Shown here piece after piece: positions 60,583 through 64,000 of a DNA stretch of 64,000 nucleotides. Both the position numbers and the translations under genes were made by a program. A model generated the notes under the pieces. The model saw nothing but the letters and a program-made list of their open reading frames with translations. It searched no databases and was not told where the DNA came from. The first letter of the stretch is position 1. Each line of letters starts with the position of its first letter. Origin of the DNA: an uncultured Lachnospiraceae bacterium (lineage in GTDB: Bacteria > Bacillota > Clostridia > Lachnospirales > Lachnospiraceae); assembly GCA_905199445.1 (NCBI GenBank), contig CAJKGK010000006.1, positions 44,059 through 108,058 of the forward strand, written 5' to 3'.

Positions 60583-60610
60583 AATATAAATGAGTTTACG
60601 TATTTAACAA
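60583..60610 (-). promoter_or_regulatory. Promoter for argH
   Basis: On the - strand TTGTTA (60610-60605) and TATATT (60588-60583) with a 16 bp spacer. Further upstream AACACGTTAAT occurs twice, 30 bp apart (60645-60655 and 60675-60685), a candidate regulator site. The remainder of this 308 bp gene-free stretch is A+T-rich and contains the rpsO promoter and leader. Confidence 0.5.
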
Positions 60611-60746
60611 CGCGATGACTGCCAGTTTTAATATTATTTAATGGATTAACGTGTTGTTTTTAAGTATTTACTATATTAACGTGTTCCGGTGCAATTTGCA
60701 ATAAAATTCTTATGAAATTCATGGTAATTTTTCATAGAAAATCTGG

Positions 60747-60775
60747 TTTACAATATATGGACCATGTGCTATAAT
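60747..60775 (+). promoter_or_regulatory. Sigma-A promoter for rpsO
   Basis: TTTACA (60747-60752) and TATAAT (60770-60775), 17 bp spacer, with TGC before the -10 as an extended -10. Confidence 0.75.
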
Positions 60776-60798
60776 AATCAGGCATGAGTATTTAACCT

Positions 60799-60836
60799 GT
60801 ATTCAGATAGAGGATTCTCCAACCTTATCTTAATAC
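60799..60836 (+). promoter_or_regulatory. Leader hairpin of rpsO, possible S15 autoregulatory site
   Basis: GTATT-C-AGATA-G-AGG pairs with CCT-TATCT-T-AATAC around loop ATTCTCCAA, about 13 pairs. Ribosomal S15 represses its own message in several bacteria by binding leader structures, so this is a plausible site. Confidence 0.4.
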
Positions 60837-60870
60837 GAGGCATTTTTAAAAATTTCAGGAGGAAAAAATA

Positions 60871-61137
60871 ATGATTACAACAGAAATGAAAAAAGAAATC
60901 ATCGCAAAATACGGTAAAACACCAGAGGATACTGGTTCACCGGAAGTTCAGATCGCTCTCTTGTCTGCAAGAATTACAGAGCTGACAGAGCACCTGAAAG
61001 TACACAAAAAAGACCATCATTCCAGACGCGGTCTTTTAAAAATGGTAGGTCAGAGACGTGGTTTACTGGACTACTTAAAGAGAACTGACATCGAAAGATA
61101 CAGAAGCATCATTGATAAACTTGGATTAAGAAAGTAA
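60871..61137 (+). CDS. rpsO: 30S ribosomal protein S15
   Basis: The 88-residue protein contains the S15 signature DTGSPEVQIALLSARITELTEH split over two segments and KDHHSRRGLLKMVGQRRGLLDYL. S15 binds 16S rRNA early in 30S assembly. AGGAGG precedes the ATG. Order rpsO-pnp is widely conserved. Hairpins between the two genes probably mark partial termination or RNase processing. Confidence 0.98.
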   Translation: MITTEMKKEIIAKYGKTPEDTGSPEVQIALLSARITELTEHLKVHKKDHHSRRGLLKMVGQRRGLLDYLKRTDIERYRSIIDKLGLRK

Positions 61138-61150
61138 TTCAGGCTTTAGA

Positions 61151-61265
61151 CAGGGTGGAGGAATCCACCCTGTTGTTGTAAATGAATATTTTTAAGGGAT
61201 GTTAATGCCGGGACCACTGAAAAGCACATCGCAGGTGCAGGACTTTTCAGATGCGGTGTTTTTTT
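61151..61265 (+). terminator. Two hairpins between rpsO and pnp
   Basis: CAGGGTGGA/TCCACCCTG with a GGAA loop (61151-61172) follows rpsO, trailed by TTGTTGT. A second, CTGAAAAG/CTTTTCAG (61217-61250), is trailed by seven T from 61259. The second is the better terminator, and the pnp leader may also be an RNase III/PNPase autoregulation site as in other bacteria. Confidence 0.55.
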
Positions 61266-61313
61266 CAGTAGTTTCGGACTGTTCCTTAAAAAAATAGTTA
61301 AGGAGGATGATTT

Positions 61314-63446
61314 ATGACAACAGGTACAATCAGAAATAAAGAATTTAAAACTTTTTCCATGGACCTGGCCGGAAGAAAGCTGACGGTTGAAGTCGGAAGA
61401 GTGGCTGCTCAGGCCAACGGCGCTGCATTTATGCATTACGGTGATACCGTTGTTTTATCTACAGCCACAGCCAGCGAAAAACCGAGAGAGGGAATTGATT
61501 TCTTCCCGTTAAGCGTTGAATATGAAGAAAAACTATATGCAGTGGGAAAGATTCCCGGTGGTTTTAACAAGCGTGAAGGAAAGGCCTCTGAAAATGCCAT
61601 CCTTACATCCCGTGTCATTGACCGCCCAATGCGTCCGCTGTTTCCTAAGGACTACAGAAATGACGTGACATTAAATAACCTTGTTATGAGTGTGGATCAG
61701 GATTGCTCACCGGAGCTGACGGCCATGTTGGGATCGGCAATTGCGACGGCGATTTCTGATATTCCGTTTGACGGTCCATGTGCCACAACTCAGGTTGGCC
61801 TTGTCGATGGTGCTTTTGTTTTTAATCCTACAGCTGCTCAGAAAGCAGTTTCAGATCTGGCGCTGACCGTTGCTTCCACAAGAGACAAGGTAATTATGAT
61901 TGAAGCCGGTGCCAATGAAGTTCCGGAAGCTCAGATGATTGATGCTATTTTTGCGGCTCATGAGGTGAATCAGCAGGTAATCGCCTTTATTGATACTATT
62001 GTAGCTGAGTGTGGAAAACCAAAACACAGCTATACAAGCTGCGCCATTCCTGAAGAACTTTTTGCTGCCATTAAGGAACTTGTTCCTGCACAGGCCATGG
62101 AAGATGCTGTGTTTACAGATGAAAAGCAGGTTCGCGAAGAAAATATCCGTAATATTAAGGATATGCTTGCAGAAAAATTTGCAGATAATGAAGAGTGGCT
62201 GGCACTGATCGATGAAGCTGTTTATCAGTATCAGAAAAAGACGGTTCGTAAAATGATTCTTAAAGATCATAAACGTCCGGATGGCCGTGCGATCAATGAA
62301 ATTCGTCCGTTGTCCGCTGAAATTGATATCCTTCCAAGAACCCATGGTTCAGGTATGTTTACCCGTGGTCAGACTCAGATCTGTACTGTAACCACGCTGG
62401 CACCTTTGTCCGAGGCTCAAAGGCTGGATGGTCTGGATGAGGCAGAGACATCCAAGAGATATATGCATCATTACAACTTCCCATCCTATTCTGTGGGAGA
62501 GACAAAGCCATCCAGAGGTCCGGGAAGACGTGAAATCGGCCATGGTGCCCTTGCAGAGCGTGCGCTTGTCCCTGTCCTCCCCAGTGCGGAAGAGTTTCCG
62601 TATGCAATCCGTACGGTTTCTGAAACCTTTGAATCCAATGGTTCAACTTCTCAGGCAAGTATCTGTGCATCCACACTGTCCCTGATGGCTGCAGGTGTAC
62701 CTATTAAAAAGCAGGTGGCCGGTATTTCCTGTGGTCTTGTTACAGGAGAAACAGACGATGATTATCTTGTGCTTACAGATATTCAGGGCCTTGAGGATTT
62801 CTTTGGCGATATGGACTTTAAAGTGGCTGGTACCCATGACGGTATCACTGCTATTCAGATGGATATTAAGATTCATGGACTGACACGGGCCATTATCGAG
62901 GAAGCCATTGCACGGACTAAAGAAGCAAGAGAATATATTCTTAATAATGTGCTGACACCGGTAATTGCCGAGCCAAGAGCCGAGGTGGGCAAATATGCAC
63001 CTAAGATTGTTCAGATCCAGATTGATCCTGCAAAGATCGGCGATGTTGTCGGTCAGAAGGGGAAGGTTATTAATCAGATTATCGATGAAACCAATGTGAA
63101 GATTGATATTACAGATGACGGTGCTGTATCTATCTGCGGTGTAAATAAAGAAAATATTGAGCGGGCCGTGGCTATTATCCGAATGATTGTGGATGAATTT
63201 GAAGAGGGCAGAATTTATGAGGGCAAGGTTGTCAGCATCAAGGATTTCGGGGCGTTTATTGAATTCGCGCCAGGTAAAGACGGAATGGTGCATATTTCCA
63301 AGATTGCCAATCACCGCGTAAATAAAGTTGAAGATGTTTTAACTATGGGTCAGGTTGTCAAAGCCAAATGCATGGGTAAGGACAAGATGGGCCGTGTAAG
63401 CTTCAGTATTAAAGATGCTGTGGAGACAGCACAGGAAGAAAAATAA
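61314..63446 (+). CDS. pnp: Polyribonucleotide nucleotidyltransferase
   Basis: PNPase degrades RNA 3' to 5' by phosphorolysis and is a core part of the RNA degradosome. The 710-residue protein has two RNase PH domains (first with DFFPLSVEYEEKLYAVG, second with GSGMFTRGQTQICTVTTL), a KH domain with VGQKGKVINQII, and a C-terminal S1 domain (KVVSIKDFGAFIEF, MVHISKIANHRV). Length is standard. AAGGAGG precedes the ATG. Confidence 0.98.
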   Translation: MTTGTIRNKEFKTFSMDLAGRKLTVEVGRVAAQANGAAFMHYGDTVVLSTATASEKPREGIDFFPLSVEYEEKLYAVGKIPGGFNKREGKASENAILTSRVIDRPMRPLFPKDYRNDVTLNNLVMSVDQDCSPELTAMLGSAIATAISDIPFDGPCATTQVGLVDGAFVFNPTAAQKAVSDLALTVASTRDKVIMIEAGANEVPEAQMIDAIFAAHEVNQQVIAFIDTIVAECGKPKHSYTSCAIPEELFAAIKELVPAQAMEDAVFTDEKQVREENIRNIKDMLAEKFADNEEWLALIDEAVYQYQKKTVRKMILKDHKRPDGRAINEIRPLSAEIDILPRTHGSGMFTRGQTQICTVTTLAPLSEAQRLDGLDEAETSKRYMHHYNFPSYSVGETKPSRGPGRREIGHGALAERALVPVLPSAEEFPYAIRTVSETFESNGSTSQASICASTLSLMAAGVPIKKQVAGISCGLVTGETDDDYLVLTDIQGLEDFFGDMDFKVAGTHDGITAIQMDIKIHGLTRAIIEEAIARTKEAREYILNNVLTPVIAEPRAEVGKYAPKIVQIQIDPAKIGDVVGQKGKVINQIIDETNVKIDITDDGAVSICGVNKENIERAVAIIRMIVDEFEEGRIYEGKVVSIKDFGAFIEFAPGKDGMVHISKIANHRVNKVEDVLTMGQVVKAKCMGKDKMGRVSFSIKDAVETAQEEK

Positions 63447-63523
63447 CAGGGATCATTGCGTGTCCCTGTTGACAAAAGCAATGATTTCGGTGATTTTTCC
63501 GAAGTCATTGCTTTTTCTTTTTA
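63445..63523 (+). terminator. Tandem hairpins after pnp
   Basis: AACAGGGA/TCCCTGTT begins at the pnp stop (63445-63470). It is followed by a 17 bp-class stem AAAAGCAATGATTTCGG with CCGAAGTCATTGCTTTT, then T-rich sequence. The second is a strong terminator. Confidence 0.85.
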
Positions 63524-63537
63524 AATAATGCTATAAT
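63508..63537 (+). promoter_or_regulatory. Promoter for the zinc-ribbon gene, overlapping the pnp terminator
   Basis: TTGCTT (63508-63513) lies in the right arm of the terminator stem; TATAAT (63532-63537) follows after 18 bp and has a TGC extended -10. Confidence 0.5.
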
Positions 63538-63592
63538 GATCGTAGCTAATGCTGATGGTAAAACATCGAGAAAATGATCAGGGGGGATGCAT

Positions 63593-64000
63593 ATGAAAGT
63601 TCGTTTGTGCCCATATTGTGATTCTGAGATGAAGAAAGCGCACTGGTGTGATGTGTGTCACAGTTTTGTATGGAATGCCGAAAAGATGGATATTCATTTA
63701 AATACTCAGACACCAGGGGCAAAGGAAGCACAGGGATTCTATGAAGCGCCGAAAACCAATGATACAGAGGTGTTATATGAAGCGTCGGAAGCGGATGATA
63801 TACAGGATTCGATTCCAGCCCCATTTAAGCTGCCTAAAATGGCTCAGGCAAAATCTCGGGATAAAGATGTCTTCAAAAAACAAGTGAAAAAGGCTGCGGA
63901 TCTGGTCCATGGAGATGGATTAAAAGAATCCAGGGATACAAACAAAGCCATTATGGTTGGAGTTATTGTATTTATTGTTGTTCTTGTTGTTCTTGCTGTT
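63593..64000 (+). CDS. Zinc-ribbon membrane protein (3' partial)
   Basis: The visible 136 residues start MKVRLCPYCDSEMKKAHWCD with four zinc-ribbon ligands (Cys6, Cys9, Cys19, Cys22). An acidic, low-complexity linker follows, then the start of a membrane segment at about residue 119 (AIMVGVIVFIVV). GGGGGGATG precedes the ATG. The rest lies outside the window. Zinc-ribbon plus membrane helix layouts are common in uncharacterised clostridial proteins; no function can be assigned. Confidence 0.75.
   Translation, partial: MKVRLCPYCDSEMKKAHWCDVCHSFVWNAEKMDIHLNTQTPGAKEAQGFYEAPKTNDTEVLYEASEADDIQDSIPAPFKLPKMAQAKSRDKDVFKKQVKKAADLVHGDGLKESRDTNKAIMVGVIVFIVVLVVLAV

Noticed and set aside
1..64000. CRISPR arrays, phage genes, transposases, tRNA or rRNA genes
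   Set aside because: None was found by reading: no regularly spaced repeats, no integrase or transposase motifs, and no recognisable tRNA or rRNA sequences.

Overview
The window looks like chromosome of a spore-forming, anaerobic, gut-type clostridium, most likely Lachnospiraceae. I base this on moderate base composition, strong AGGAGG ribosome sites, Firmicutes gene order (asp23-fakA-recG; rsmD-coaD...yceD-rpmF; plsX-rnc-smc-ftsY; ylxM-ffh-rpsP-khpA-rimM-trmD; rpsO-pnp), a small acid-soluble spore protein, a YlbJ-like sporulation membrane protein and an LL-diaminopimelate aminotransferase. I see no tRNA, rRNA, CRISPR array, transposase or prophage. Most genes are on the + strand.

Layout. 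1-6.3 kb: the end of a polysaccharide deacetylase, rpmB, asp23-fakA, recG and a spore DNA-binding protein. 6.5-12.8 kb: rsmD-coaD-coiled-coil gene, the opposing tmcAL-ylbJ pair, ackA with a long structured leader, and yceD-rpmF. 13-26.7 kb: a Na/phosphate cotransporter behind PhoP-box-like repeats, then core genes plsX, rnc, smc, ftsY, ilvA, an HPr-like protein without the phosphorylatable His, and the signal-recognition/ribosome-maturation operon ending at trmD without rplS.

26.8-34.6 kb is an accessory sugar locus: ROK kinase, pentulose/hexulose-phosphate 3-epimerase, RpiB-type isomerase, LacI repressor, a cytoplasmic GH106-like protein and two paralogous medium-chain dehydrogenases. The first three resemble the alsK-alsE-rpiB route of D-allose use. 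The LacI-type operator ATGAGTAAACGTTTACTCAT lies downstream of the promoter, with a second near-copy across the epimerase stop codon. No transporter is present.

34.7-46 kb is amino-acid synthesis: a LysR gene divergent from leuC-leuD, then leuB, ilvD, ilvB, serC and serA, followed by an amidohydrolase. leuA, ilvC and ilvN are not here. 46-50.6 kb holds a ferritin-like protein and a compact trio: a BspA-type leucine-rich-repeat protein, a VWA-like protein with a degenerate metallopeptidase motif, and a MoxR-type AAA ATPase. 50.7-55 kb holds dapL-merR on the - strand, an intergenic cluster of hairpins, and a DUF1538 membrane protein paired with a tandem PII-like protein. 55.2-64 kb holds glgB with a lysine-rich tail overlapping mscS, a frameshifted XRE regulator, argH, rpsO, pnp and the start of a zinc-ribbon membrane protein.

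The most interesting leads are the putative alloside/allose locus, the Tyr15/Ser46 HPr-like protein, the LRR-VWA-MoxR trio, the duplicated DUF1538/PII pair, the hairpin cluster at 52.5 kb and the ackA leader. All assignments come from reading sequence and recalled family motifs; no search was run.
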